A DNA stretch of 64,000 nucleotides from Paralithodes platypus (Eukaryota; Arthropoda; Malacostraca; Decapoda; Lithodidae), in NCBI GenBank assembly GCA_032716605.1, contig CM064551.1, forward strand, positions 47,738,674 to 47,802,673. The letters are read 5' to 3'. The translations under genes were made by a program, and so were the position numbers. Below are positions 30,217 to 42,564 of this stretch, piece by piece; the first letter of the stretch is position 1, and every line of letters starts with the position of its first letter. The notes beneath the pieces were generated by a model that saw only the letters and a list, made by a program, of their open reading frames with translations, searched no databases and was not told the origin of the DNA.

Positions 30217-30278
30217 TATAGGTTTGACTCCTGTAAGGAGATAAAGAAAACCTAATATTTAGTAGTGGCCCCGTAATC

Positions 30279-33200
30279 CGACCGACCATCCCCTGACGAC
30301 CCCACACAATTACCTGGACCTCGGCCTGTTACTCTTTCTATTAATTTCTGCAACATTCGCGGACTTTCCTCTAACTTTCACTGTTGAGCACCATCTCTCC
30401 TCCTACAAACCTGATCTTCTCTTCCTCACCGAAACCCAGGTGTCTGTAGCAACATCCAGCAACCCCTTCTCTGTATCCTCCTACTTTCTCTATCCTAGTT
30501 TCAAAGCCAAAGGTGGATGTTGTGCATATGTGCACAACAAACTCACTTGCTCTCGTGTTCCCGATTTCGACTCCTCTGAATTCTCAACTTTATGGCTCAA
30601 ACTTTCCTGTCATTCTCTTACTAAATATTTCTGTGCTGTCTATCTTTCCCCTAACTCTACCAACTTTCCTAAATTCTTTGACTATCTAAACTCTACAGTG
30701 GAACACATTCTATCCATTTCTCCTTTCTCAGAAATCTCCATCTTAGGAGATTTCAACGTTCACCACCGCCAATGGCTCTCCTCTCACACTACTGATCCAC
30801 CTGGTGAACAAGCCTACGTCTTTTCTATCCTAAATGACCTAGAGCAGTTAGTTCAGCAACCCACCCGTATCCCGGATCGCATCGGAGATCGGCCCAACAT
30901 TCTTGACCTGTTTCTAACTTCTAACCCTTCTTCTTATACTGTCGATCTTTTCTCTCCTTTGGGCTCCTCCGACCATAAACTTATCTCTGTCACCTGTCCT
31001 ATCTCTCCAGTACAGCCACCCGATCCTCCTAGCCGGCGGCGCTTGTGGCACTTTGGCGCTGCCGACTGGGAGGCTCTTCGGCAGTACTTCTTTGATTTCC
31101 CATGGAATGATTTCTGCTTCCATGGCCGAGGACCCTCGGAGAGTGCTGAACGCATTACCGAGGTAATCCTATCGGGCATGGAAGCATACATTCCATTCTC
31201 TTTCTCTCAGACTAATGCTAAAAAATCTTGGTTTACTCACGCCTGTTCTACTGCTGTCCGCAATAAGGAGGAAGCATTCAAACGGTACCGACGCCTTACA
31301 ACTCAAGACTCTCATTCTTCATATGTTTCTGCCCGGAATCAAGCCAAATCTGTTCTTCGACTTGCCAAACACTCTTTCATCAATAATAAATGCACTGATC
31401 TATCCAACTCTAGCTCTTCCCAAGCTTTCTGGCATCTAGCCAAAAACCTCTCCAACAATTTCTCTTCCTCGTCTTTCCCTCCCCTTTCCCACTCTGATGG
31501 CACAACCATCACTTCTTCCTCTGACAAAGCTAAACTCTTCGCTCAAACTTTTGCTAGAAACTCCACCTTGGATGATTCCGGTGCTATTCCTCCCTCTCCG
31601 CCCTCCTCTCTCTTACTTATGCCTAATATCCTAATATCTTCTAAAGATGTACTTTCTACCCTCTCTGGGCTTAACACTAATAAGGCGTACGGTCCGGACT
31701 GTGTTCCTCCTGTTGTTCTCAAAAACTGTGCTTCCGTGCTGACTCCCTGCCTAGGCAAACTCTTTCGTCTCTGTCTATCCTCTAACGTCTTCCCTTCATG
31801 CTGGAAGTTTGCTCACATTCAACCTGTCCCAAAGAAGGGTGACCGCTCTCAACCCTCCAACTATCGTCCAATTGCTCTTATCTCTTGTCTTTCTAAAGTT
31901 TTTGAAACTATTCTTGCTTCCAAATTTCTTAAGCATTTCTCTTCTCATAATCTGCTCTCAGATCGCCAGTATGGCTTCCTTAAGAGTCGCTCTACTGGTG
32001 ATCTTCTTTCATATCTTACTAACTCTTGGTCATCCTCCTTTCGGGACTTCGGTGAGACTTTTTCTATTGCACTAGACATATCGAAAGCCTTCGATAGAGT
32101 CTGGCATAAATCTTTAATTTCTAATCTACCCTCCTTCGGTTTCTATCCCTCCATCTGTGCCTTTGTCTCTAATTTCCTTTCTGGCCGTTCCATAGCTGCG
32201 GTTGTGGACGGCCATTGTTCACTTCCTCACCCTATAGACTCCGGTGTTCCTCAGGGCTCTGTCCTATCTCCTATTCTCTTTCTAATTTTTATAAATGATC
32301 TTAACTGTACCTTAATTCCCATCCATTCATACGCAGACGACTCAACCTTACACTACTCCATTAGTTTTTCAGAACGCCCCAGCCAGCAATCCCTCAACGA
32401 CAAACGTAATGAAGCCATAGAACTCTTAAATTCTGATCTAAATACTATTTCCAATTGGGGCAGAGAAAACCTTGTTGTTGTTGTTGTTCCCCAAGCTGCC
32501 TGGCCGAACAGCCCCAAGGCCCCGAGCAAGGCCATAACCAGCGCCCCCACAGAACCCTCCCCGCCGACCACAATAAAGCCTGGGTGACCGAAGCCACTCC
32601 ATGGCGGGGAGCTTGAGGAGGGTGCGGAAACGCCAGGGAAACCAAAGCCCCACCCAGGGCCCTGTGCCCCTCAGCAATTATGAAGAGAAAGTTGAGGGGC
32701 AAGGGAAAAATGTGACGCTTTGGCTTCCAATCTTGGTGATTGGGAGGTCAATCCACGTTAGAGACGCCGTCACTTGAGATCTAGAAAATATAAGTAAAAG
32801 GAACAGTCAGAGTAAGCTATGGGTATGGCAGAGATTGCTCAGTTCTCACTCTGATAGACCAGCCCATCACCACATGACTAGAACCCAATCCTCTCAGCAT
32901 CAGCTAGGAAAGGCCCTAGAAAGCCACCTTTGGCGGGGGGATAGCTCCCCTATTTCAACCCTTTTCGGGGTTGGGCACCCGCCCAATTTCTCCATCTATC
33001 TACCCGTCAGGATCTCCCAGCGGACTATCCCTTATTCTTCAACAATACAAAAATCAACCCTTCATCTTCTCTCAATATTCTTGGTGTTTCTTTTCTTCTG
33101 CTCTCATTTGGAAGGACCATATTACCAGTCTTGCTAAGGCAGCCTCCCAGAAGCTGGGTGTGCTCAACCGCCTTAGGGGGTTCTTTTCCCCTGCACAGCT

Positions 33201-33754
33201 TCTTGCTCTGTACAGGGGCATAGTGTGCCCTTGTATTGAGTATTTTCACATGTGTGGGGAGGTTCCTCTCACACCGCTCTCCTAGACAAAGTTGAAAGGA
33301 AGGCCTTTTGTATCATTAACTCCCGTCCACTCACCAACTCTCTGCAATCTCTCTCTCTCCGCCGCAATGTTGCATCTCTCTCGCTATTCTATCGCTACTA
33401 TAATAATCAGTGTTCCTCAGAGCTATCCCAGTGCATACCACCTCCTTTACGTAGGGCACGTGGTACCCGTCTTGCAACTCAATCCCACCCCTACTCTGTG
33501 CAACTCTCCAACCCAAGAGTGAAACGTTACTCTCAAACTTTCTTCTACTCAACATCTGAGCTCTGGAACTCTCTCCCAGAATCAGTCTTTCCCTCTTCCT
33601 ATGACTTAAATTGCTTCAAACTCTGTGTGTCCAGCATTTTGGCTCGAACGTCCCTTGATTTTGGCCCTGTCACTCTTTCAACTATGGGGGAGGCACTCGC
33701 TATAGGCAGTTATGCCTTTTGCCTCCCTCAATCACATAGAAAAAAAAAAAAAAA
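30279..33754 (+). pseudogene. LINE with endonuclease and RT, decayed
   Basis: A plus-strand LINE in the style of the intact one at 53609. Endonuclease: NIRGLSSNF near 30353, LTETQ near 30426, GDFNVH near 30749, GSSDHKL near 30961. [12 protein letters not shown] near 31857, [12 protein letters not shown] near 32073, [14 protein letters not shown] near 32241, [11 protein letters not shown] near 32328. A frameshift near 30388 separates the first endonuclease motif from the rest. A SINE and about 100 bp of extra sequence interrupt it at about 32471-32980, after which it resumes and ends with WNSLPESVFPSSYDLN and an A-tail (33740-33754). It is inserted in DIRS copy E. Confidence 0.85.
32471..32875 (-). 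mobile_element. (AAC)n-tailed SINE inside the LINE
   Basis: About 400 bp matching 47894-48310 in reverse complement. The tail appears as (GTT)n at 32471-32485, so the element is on the minus strand with its 5' end at about 32875 (GACCAGCCCATCACCA). The long frame of the host LINE runs into it and stops at 32587, giving a false proline-rich C-terminus. A further 105 bp (32876-32980) of unrecognised sequence separates it from the resumed LINE. Confidence 0.75.
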
Positions 33755-34600
33755 TCATTGACGATTATGCCTATTACATAAGGCACCCTCTTCAAACACT
33801 CATCCGCCGTAGTTTGAATCTACCGCGCAGAGCATGAAAAATTTGAGGAGCCTTCATCATGAGCGCACGCAACCTCACTCATGGTTCAGTCATTATGAAA
33901 TTGGGTTCTCCCTACGAAAAAACTTCGTAAAAAATAAAATAAAAGAAAATAGAATAACTATTCAATACTTTCCATAATATCGTGGATGTACTTGTGTGGA
34001 TCTTTGACCAGACGCTGACTCAGGCGTCATTCTTCCTTCACTGACATATCAAGTAAACCAAAATCCTTAATACATCATCGAATGGGAAGGGGATGGTCGG
34101 GAGGGCCCCAGTCGTCAATGATTACGGGGCCACTGCTAAATATTAGGTTTTCTTTATCACTTTACAGGAGTCAAACCTATAATTTATTAGTGGCCCCTCC
34201 ATCATTGACGATTATGCCTGATATCTAAGACTGGAGGGGGACATTCGTAATCATATCATAACTCTAGTAAAAGCAGATAATCAAACAACCACATAGTATT
34301 CTTACTTCAAAAAGATATATATTTATTGGCGCAGCACATATATACAAAAAGGGGTACAAGCAGGAGCGTGCTTCAAAGAAGCCTGCTTGATAAAAAGGGT
34401 TGACTCTTGAGACTCTGCGAACAGATCTGTAAGTTAAAAAGGCACCCCACTCAACATAAGTGGTGAAAAATAACAAACTTATAAGTTTACATGTGCACAT
34501 ATAACCCCATAATACTAGCGGATATATCTTGCAAAATATATCCAATGCTTAAAATTATTTTGCTTTCACAGCTAAAACTACTTATAACAACACTGTTATT

Positions 34601-34909
34601 TATTAGTGGCCCCTCCATCATTGACGAACATGCCTATTACATAAGGCATCCTCTTCAAACACTAATCCGCCGTAGTTTTGAATCTACCGCGCAGAGCATT
34701 TAAAAACTGAGGAGCCTTCATCATGAGCGCACGCGACCTCACTCATGGCTTCAGTCATTATGAATTGGGTTCTCACTACGAAAAAACTTCGTAAAAAATA
34801 AAAACAAAAAGAAAATAAGAATAACTATCCAATAAGCTTTCCATCATATCGTGGATGTACTTGTGTGGATTTCTGACCAGACGCTGATTCAGGCGTCATT
34901 CTTCCTTCT
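34601..34909 (+). repeat. DIRS copy A left terminal repeat
   Basis: Starts TATTAGTGGCCCCTCCATCA and matches the terminal repeats of copies B, C, D, E and F up to GGCGTCATTCTTCCTTC. Unlike B, E and F it lacks the outer TATAGGTTTGACTCC hairpin. No duplication of flanking sequence is seen, as expected for recombinase-type integration. Confidence 0.85.
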
Positions 34910-36680
34910 CTGCTCTGCGTTCAGCCCGCCCGGACGTGCCTCCCCACGCTCCGCTGGTTCCGCATTCGTTGCGTCCCTAGTGAGTTTTTTCTCATTTGTT
35001 TACTCCAGGATGTATCGAGTAAGGTTAGGATAGGCGTAGCAGGAGTGTCCTGGGCTGGTTGCCCGCAGTGCAGTGTATTTTGGGTCGAGTGTATGGGGCA
35101 TCTATTTTGGATGTACCCTCGTGGTCACGTTGTGGACATGTGAACTTTTTCACAGTTGAGTTAGTTTGTGATGCAGGCGGCTTTCACTACGCGTTAATTA
35201 TTGCTGCCTTTTATCTTTCTGATGAGGTAAGCTTTGTTTTCTGACGTTCCCAGCGTATTTTTCTTCACTTAGTGAAGTTTTTTGTGGGTCCCGAGTCAGT
35301 CTTCCCTGGGTTGGAAGTTATTGCTACGGTGGTGTGTTGGCGGTGGTTCCTGTTGTGATATTTCCAGTGTGTGTGTATATTTCAACTGTTATTATGCCGT
35401 CTGCCTAGGACTAGCCAGCCGCTCGTAGCTTTGCCACATGTACTAGTGTTATTATTTATTATTTATAAATATGCCCTACTGTGTCATGTGTATCCAGGTT
35501 TTAGTTGTGTATTGGCTAATTCCTCGGACTATAATTGTTTCCTGGTTTTTAGTTGTGTATTGGCTAATTCCACGGATTATGGTGTGACCTTGGGTTAGTC
35601 GTGCGTGGCTATCCTCGTGTCTTGTGTTGTTCAGATGGTGTCTGTTCAGGGTGGGTTTCCTTCCGGCGGGTTTTTTCTCGGTTTCACCGTGAAAAAATCC
35701 TGGCCGAGAGCAGTGTTGGGCCACACGTGGTTGTTAACACTGGCTTCTATCCCCGGCGTGGGGGGGTGTCTGTGGCTCTCCAGGACTGCGTCTCTGTGGG
35801 TGCCTGGTTTCAGGCCTCCTTTGATTCCCGGCGGGATGGCTGTACCCATCCATATAAAACGGCGTTCTTGTGGACATACGTTTTGGGAGTTTTTCTACCT
35901 GGTTTTACGACAACCACATGAAAAACCTAGCTGTTGTTTAGGCTTTCCTCCCCGGCGATCTTTTACAAAGAAGTGGGGACAGGAACTTATGGGGTTAACT
36001 TTTAAACTTCTCACCCGGCGGGTGCACCTGGTTAGGGTGGGATGAACGACTTAGGTCTTTCAGTTAGTTAACCAATCCATTTTAAGTGATACTATGTGTA
36101 TCGCTGCCTTTACTTACGGCGATTGAAGGTTCAATTAGGTTAAATATCGATTCTCACACCCGGCGGGTGCTCCTAGGTGGAGGAACTAAGGAATTTACAA
36201 AATTCAATTTAACCTATTAATTTAGTGATACAATTAGGTATCGCCGCCTTCTAACTTACGGCGATCTTTTGTGACAATTCGTTAAACATCAGATCTCGTT
36301 TCATCCTGCCCTGGGCTATTCTACTAAAATAATTCAAGGGCCGGCGTCTTTATGGGGGGTTGCTTTGTTACAAAATTGAATCTTGAGACAGTCACCTCCT
36401 CCAAGAGACTATAAGTGCCATGCTGGACCATTATATCAGAGGGTATTCTTCACTTTCTTTAGCAAAAGATTTTGTTTAGACTTTACACCCCGCCGCGTAG
36501 CGAGATGTGTTAGTTGTGTCTTTGCATCTCGTTACCCGGCGGGTTATTAACACTTGTGTGCGAACATGTTGGATTAACCTTATGAGCATTAATTCCTGGA
36601 AATTTTCTTGTTTTTTCCAGAGCTGAGCTCCGGCGGACCAATACAGACCCGGCGGTAGTTTTCACCCACCAGTCTCTGTC
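34910..36680 (+). promoter_or_regulatory. DIRS copy A leader
   Basis: About 1.8 kb of non-coding leader shared with copies C and D. It is rich in CCCGGCGGG-like words and contains two copies of a stem-loop of the form TATCGCCGCC..ACGGCGATC (36099-36123 and 36239-36265) inside a near-duplicate segment. Short frames here (for example 35601-36045) are not conserved as proteins in the other copies. It may hold promoter or RNA-packaging signals; that is inference. Confidence 0.6.
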
Positions 36681-39276
36681 ATGGCTACCGTGGCCCCAGT
36701 TTTTGCCCTGTGCATTACCCCTACTTGTGCTGGTATCCCTATTTTTGCACACACCCTTTGCATAAGGTGTGTTAAATGTCTAGACCGTTCAAGGGGTCTC
36801 TGGGTTATGCATAATTGTTCCTTTTGCTCTCAATTAGCTGTTAAAGTCCTTTGTGAAAATGATAAGACCGCGGCGGTAGCGTTGAGAGAGGTTCGACAAC
36901 AGATGTCGGCCTACACTACCATTGTCGCGCATAAGTCACTTCAATGTGACAACGTCCCACTTTGGGATAGATTGCTGTCAGAACACCCTCCCCCTAAACG
37001 TTCCTCTAGAGTCACGAGTGTTAAGCCGACGGAGACTAGTCAGGGTTCTGTATCGTCTGCGACTACAACTAAAAGCCCGAGAGAGCCTACACCCCCGGCA
37101 TCCGCCTCCTCGTCGCGGGCGAGATCTAGGTCAAGGTCACCTCTCAGACACCAGTCATCTAGTCGTGCCTTCACCGGCGAGTAAGAAGAGTAAGACGGAA
37201 GGTTCCACCAGTGGTCACGGCGGAGATTCTTCCAGATCTAAGACTAGTTCGCGGTCACACCGCAGCCATAAATCCTCAAAAAAGGATTCACATCGGAAGT
37301 CCTCTCGACATTCCCCAAAGTCTAGTGCATCTCATCGTACCTCTACACCTGACAGAGTTTGTGTTACGGCCTCTGAGTCCAGTGCAGCGCCTGTCCCTAA
37401 AGAGGATTTGCCAATTAATATTTTAACCCTGGAAATGGAAAGTTCAGGAGGGTCAATAATTGTGAATGTTTCAGACTCTCAAGAGAGCGTAGGCCAGGGC
37501 CTCGGTGTTTGGCGGTTTGCCCAACCAGGGTCTGACCACCCACGTCCGACTCATACGAGTCACACAGTAGCCGACGTCCACAGGGACGCGGCGATCCCAT
37601 CCTCTATCCCAGACTTATCTTGGAAACAAGGTACCCCTGCCTCGGCGGGGTCTTCTCAGGAGGATCGGGAGGAAAAAGACGAAGTTTCAATAATTTCGGA
37701 TATGGAAGGACAAGGGTCAGGCTCAGGCTTGGACGCCGCACGGGATAATAATGATTCTCCTGTAAGTTCTTCATCAAACCAGTTTGTTACAGCACAAGAA
37801 ATTGATGGGTTGCTTACTCATGCTTTATCTAAATTTTTTGGTCAACAACAGGAAAACCCCACAATGGACTTGGGGGCTCCCTCGACAAGTTCTACGGTAC
37901 GGCCTCTGATGACGTCAATTGATTTATCTAAGATTCCTAACCCTCCTACTCTGTCACCTGCAAGGAGCACTAAGCCTGCTACGGCGGCATTGACAACTTC
38001 AAATGTCAGGGTCATAACGGATGTTAATCCACCACCTCTAGACAAAGCGCCTCTTAGAAAGGTAGCTATGCCCCTGCTTTATGGGCCAGACGAGTCATGG
38101 GTTCTTTTGAAACCCCTCTAAACCAGAGCTTGCCCAACCTACCTTGTCAGGGGAACTCCCGGTACCGCGTGAGTGGTTTATCCAGGGCAACAAGTCAAAG
38201 AAATTAAGGGCCATGGATGCCTTGGGTAATGTTCTGGACGTAAACATCAAGGCTATACCTAGTTATTATCACCAGGATTATTTGTGTATGCTTCTAAGCC
38301 TGCTTTACCCCCTGCCTCAGCTTTAAAACTATTTTTCAGACTGGTCTAAGCTGGATGGGTTTAATGATATTAAGACTCTGTCAGCTCTTACTCCTGAACT
38401 AGATTTACAGACCGTCACAGACGACGCAGCTAATCCAGTTTTGAAGGTGGGACAGTTGGGTCCAGGACCTTGGGTGGATTGGGAGGTAGAGGCTCAAAAC
38501 TTTGCAACCACTTTCACTTCTAATCTTCCCACCAGATCCCTCAGGACACACATTCATGGTTTTCCATGCCGGTGGGTTCTGCCGGCGGAGTCCCGGCAGC
38601 TTTGTTTGCATTCCTAGCTGCCCCTAAGATTAATCTTTGTGAACTGAAGGACCCGTTCACTACCCCTACCCCTACTCACCTAGACAGAGAATTTAGGCTA
38701 CGAGGAAAAGCTTTTCGCCTGTTTTCACAGTACATAGTATCTCAGCAGGTGGCTAAGTCTTTACTACGGTCCACTCAGGCAATCGCAGACGCGGATGCTC
38801 GAAGATCGGTTGAGTTATCCCGGCGACTGATTCTTCAGTCGTCAATCCAATCCTTAGGTGACATACGCACCGCCTTGCTTGAGGCGGTGCGAGCACGACT
38901 AGATCTTAGGATGTCGTTAGTTCGCAAGCTACCTGATCGCATTGCTAACCAGGTGGTGATGTCACCATCTTTAATGTCCCCTGAAGTATGGCGAACGGTG
39001 TTCAATATGGCACAGGCCGTTAAGCACAGTCCCACCCCTTCTAAGAAACCTGCATTTAACTTCCCCAAATCCAGGCCTACTACTAAAGCCCAGCCAGGGG
39101 GATCTAAACCTTTTCTTCCGCCTAAGTCCTCCCACTCCCCCCAGGGTCAGTACAGGCATAGACAGAGTAGGTTTTCAGGTCAGAGAGGACGCGGCCAGAA
39201 TAAACCAGGTCAGGGCCAGTCTTCGGCCAACACCAGCCAGCCGGCAAAGCGTCCAGCACCACCAACCCCACCATAA
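36681..39276 (+). pseudogene. DIRS Gag-like ORF1, copy A
   Basis: Begins MATVAPVFALC at an ATG in good context. Residues 10-55 form a Cys/His-rich module (HTLCIRCVKCLDRSRGLW then NCSFC). Next comes an RS-like stretch (SSRARSRSRSPLRHQSS, SHRSHKSSKKDS), a central acidic region, a conserved GPGPWVDWEVEAQNF region, and a Gly/Arg/Gln-rich tail. Frameshifts near 37170-37185, 38120, 38285 and 38525 break it. Copy C, about 890 codons, shows the intact layout. A Gag role (coating element RNA) is inferred from position before RT and from the basic tail. Confidence 0.85.
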
Positions 39277-39414
39277 AAAAACTAAAGTCTCTCTCACTCC
39301 CGGCGCCTACCTTAAGGCCGGAGGAACCGAGGGTAGTACAGCCGGCGAACCCTTGTCTGCTAACTGGGTCGTTCCGAACGTGTCCAAGCATGGCCGTTAC
39401 ACACTTGGGCACGG

Positions 39415-41017
39415 ATGGTGGCACGCAAAGGCATCACTTGGCAGTGGCTCCGGCGACCTCGATTACGTCAGCCGACAACGGCGAATTTTGTTTCTTTAGA
39501 GGTGGAGTCACTAGCCCAGGAAATGATTGCCAAGAATGTCATCATCCCGGTCCCCCCAAATTACCCTGTATTCACGTCCAAACTATTTTTGGTTCCCAAA
39601 AGGGACAGTGTTCAGATGAGGCCGGTCGTAGACCTGTCTTATCTGAATCTTCACATTCACAACGAATCTTTCAGAATGTTAACAGTACACCAAATCAGGC
39701 TAACGCTTCCGCCGGGAGGTTGGATGTGTTCACTAGACCTGACAGACGCCTATTGGCACGTATCGGTCAACAAAAGATTTCAAAGGTTTTTGGCCTTACG
39801 GATCAGGCACCAAAATTTTGTTTTTCAGAGGATGCCGTTCGGTTTGAACCTGGCACCTCGATTGTTCACAAAACTAGTCCGGCAAGCCCTGATGCCATTG
39901 TTAAAACAAGGGATCAGAGTGTTGTGGTATCTGGACGACTGGCTGGTGGTGGCAGAGACACAACAATTATGCATAAAACATGTCAATATCATTTTACAGC
40001 ATGTCAAAACTCTAGGCTTAAAGGTAAATCTGGTAAAGTCAAACCTTGTTCCCTCACGAGTAATTCAGTGGATAGGGCTGGTCTGGGACACCGCCGCTCT
40101 CACTCTGAGTCAGAGTGTGGACAATCGCAACAGGTTTCGCAGGAAACTGTTCAGGTTTCTTCACAGTCTGACTACGACACGAAGGGTCTGGGAGTCTCTG
40201 GTCGGCTCTCTCAACTGGATTCAACTAACTGTCAAGTTGGGCCGGTTGAAAGTAAAACGATTAATATTGGAAGGCAACAAATATTTCCCGCTCTTACCGG
40301 CGGGAAAATTATGGCCCATCCCGAAATTAATCCACACCTTACTAGCGGTCTGGGCAAAGAGGGAAACATTGCACTCAATAATGTCATGGACCTCTCCTCC
40401 ACCAACGGTATGGGTAGACACGGATGCGTCAGGCACAATAGGTTGGGGATTTCAGTCAAATCAGGGGCACCAGGGTCAGGGGCTTTGGTCCCACTTAGAA
40501 ATCTTGCACATCAATGTCAAAGAATTACTAGTCCCCTTATATTTCCTTCAGGCTCACGGCCCGGCGTTACGGGACAAGTCGGTGGCCTTCAGAATGGACA
40601 ATCTGAATGCAGTCCACTGTATTCAGAAACAAGGGTCAACGAGGTCAAGGAAGTTGCTAAACGTGTCGGAAGAGATTTTTGCTCTAGCCAACAGTCTAGA
40701 TATTTATCTGCACGCATCTTATCTCCCAGGCGTAGCAAACGTCTCGGAGACAGAGCACAACAGTAGAATGGGCGCTCAAGCAAACCATTTTCGACCAAAT
40801 GATTGCGGAGCCTTACCATCCACAAGTGGATCTTTTTGCGTCCGAGGAGACTCACAAACTCCCTCTATACCTCACCCGCCGGGCGAAAACGCCGGCAGGG
40901 GGCCCAGACGCCCTAGTGACAGACTGGAACAGATGGAGCTCCATCTATCTGTTTCCGCCGCCAGATGCGTCACTAATGTGCCACGTAGTGAACAAACTAC
41001 GAGATTATCGAGGCTTA
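39415..41017 (+). pseudogene. DIRS RT and RNase H, copy A, 3'-truncated
   Basis: Starts MVARKGITWQWLRRPRL at ATG 39415. RT: LFLVPKRDSVQMRPVVDLSY, SLDLTDAYWHVSV, RMPFGLNLAPRLFTKL, VLWYLDDWLVV near 39928. RNase H: WVDTDASGTIGWGF near 40413 and FRMDNLNAVHCIQ near 40590. A 19-bp deletion near 40744 removes the WADALSRR box present in copy B and shifts the frame. Sequence ends at the palindrome centre, before any recombinase. A second frame, from 39390 to 40766, is also open over the same stretch. Confidence 0.9.
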
Positions 41018-42564
41018 GAGGCGCGATTAGAGAGACTACGCCCCGATAATCTCGTAGTTTGTTTACTACTTGGCACATTAGAGACGCGTTTGGCGGCGGA
41101 AACAGATAAATGGAACTCCACCTGTTCCAGTCTGTCACCAGGGCGTCTGGCCCACCTGCCGGCGTTATCGTCCGGCGGGTGAGGTACTGTGGGAGTTTGT
41201 GAGTCTCCTCTGACGCAAACAGATCCACTTGTGGATGGTAAGGCTCCGCAATCATTTGGTCGAAAATGGTTTGCTTGAGCGCCCATTCTACTGTTGTGCT
41301 CTGTCTCCGAGACGTTTGCTACGCCTGGGAGATAAGATGCGTGAAGATGAATGTCCAGCCTGTTGGCTAGAATAAAAATCTCTTCTGACACGTTTAGCAA
41401 CTTCCGAGATCTCGTTGACCCTTGTTTCTGAATACAGTGAACCGCATTCAGATTGTCCATTCTGAAGGCCACCGACTTGCCCCGTAAAGCAGAGCCGTGA
41501 GCCTGAAGGAAATATAAGGGGACTAGTAATTCTTTGACATTGATGTGGGAGATTTCTAAATGGGACCAAAGCCCTTGACCCTGGTGCCCTTGGTTTGACT
41601 GAAAACCCCAACCTATCGTGCTTGACGCATCCGTGTCTACCCATACCGTCGGCGGAGGAGAGGTCCATGACATTACTGAGTGCAACATTTCCCTCTTCGC
41701 CCAGACCGCTAGTAAGTTGTGGATTAATTTTGGTATGGGCCATAATTTTTTCGCCGGCAATAGCGGAAAATATTTGTTGCCCTCCAATAATAAACGCTTT
41801 ACTTTCAACCGGCCCAACATTACAGTTAGTTGAACCCAGTTGAGAGAGCCGACCAGAGACTCCCAGATTCTCCGTGTCGTAGTCAGACTGTGAAGGAACA
41901 GGAACAGTTTCCTGCGAAATCTGTTTCGATTGTCCACACTCTGACTCAGAGTGAGAGCAGCTGTGTCCCAAACCAGCCCTATCCACTGAACTACTCGTGA
42001 GCGAACAAGGTTTGACTTTACCAGATTTACCTTGAACCCTAGAGTTTTGACATGATTTAATGTTATGTAGACATGATTTATGCATACTTGCTCCGTCTCT
42101 GCCACCACTAGCCAGTCGTCTAGGTACCACAAAATCCTGATCCCTTGTTTTAACAATGGCATCAGGGCTTGCCGGACTAATTTCGTGAATAAGCGAGGTG
42201 CCAGGTTCAATCCAAATGGCATCCTCTGAAAAACATAATTTTGATGCCTGATCCGTAAGGCCAGAAATCGTTGAAATCTTTTGTTTACCGAGACGTGCCA
42301 ATACGCGTCTGTCAGGTCTAAAGAAAACATCCATCCTCCCGGCGGAAGTGTTAGCCTGATTTGATGCACTGTCAACATCCTGAATGACACATTGTGAGTG
42401 AAGGTTCAGATAAGACAGGTCTATGACGGGTCTCATCTGAACACTGTCCCTTTTGGGTACCAGAAATAGCTTGGATGTGAAGACTGGGTAATTTTGAGGG
42501 ACCGGGATGATGACATTCTTGGCGATTATTTCCTTGATCAGTGGCTCCACCTTTAATGAAACTA

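Larger units (their letters stand above)
30217..34600 (-). mobile_element. DIRS 3'-end fragment, copy E, split by a LINE
   Basis: 30217-30278 plus 33755-34600 rebuild the same right-end architecture as copy B: a 70-bp outer terminus with hairpin, a terminal repeat body, an inner inverted 70-bp copy (34112-34181), a direct copy of the terminus (about 34182-34235), then the 3' non-coding zone to 34600. A LINE interrupts it inside the terminus (GTAATC before, ATCATTGACG after). It is cut at 34600 by the left end of copy A. Confidence 0.85.

Noticed and set aside
35601..36045. Frames of 106 and 146 residues in the copy A leader
   Set aside because: The equivalent leaders of C and D do not keep these frames open.
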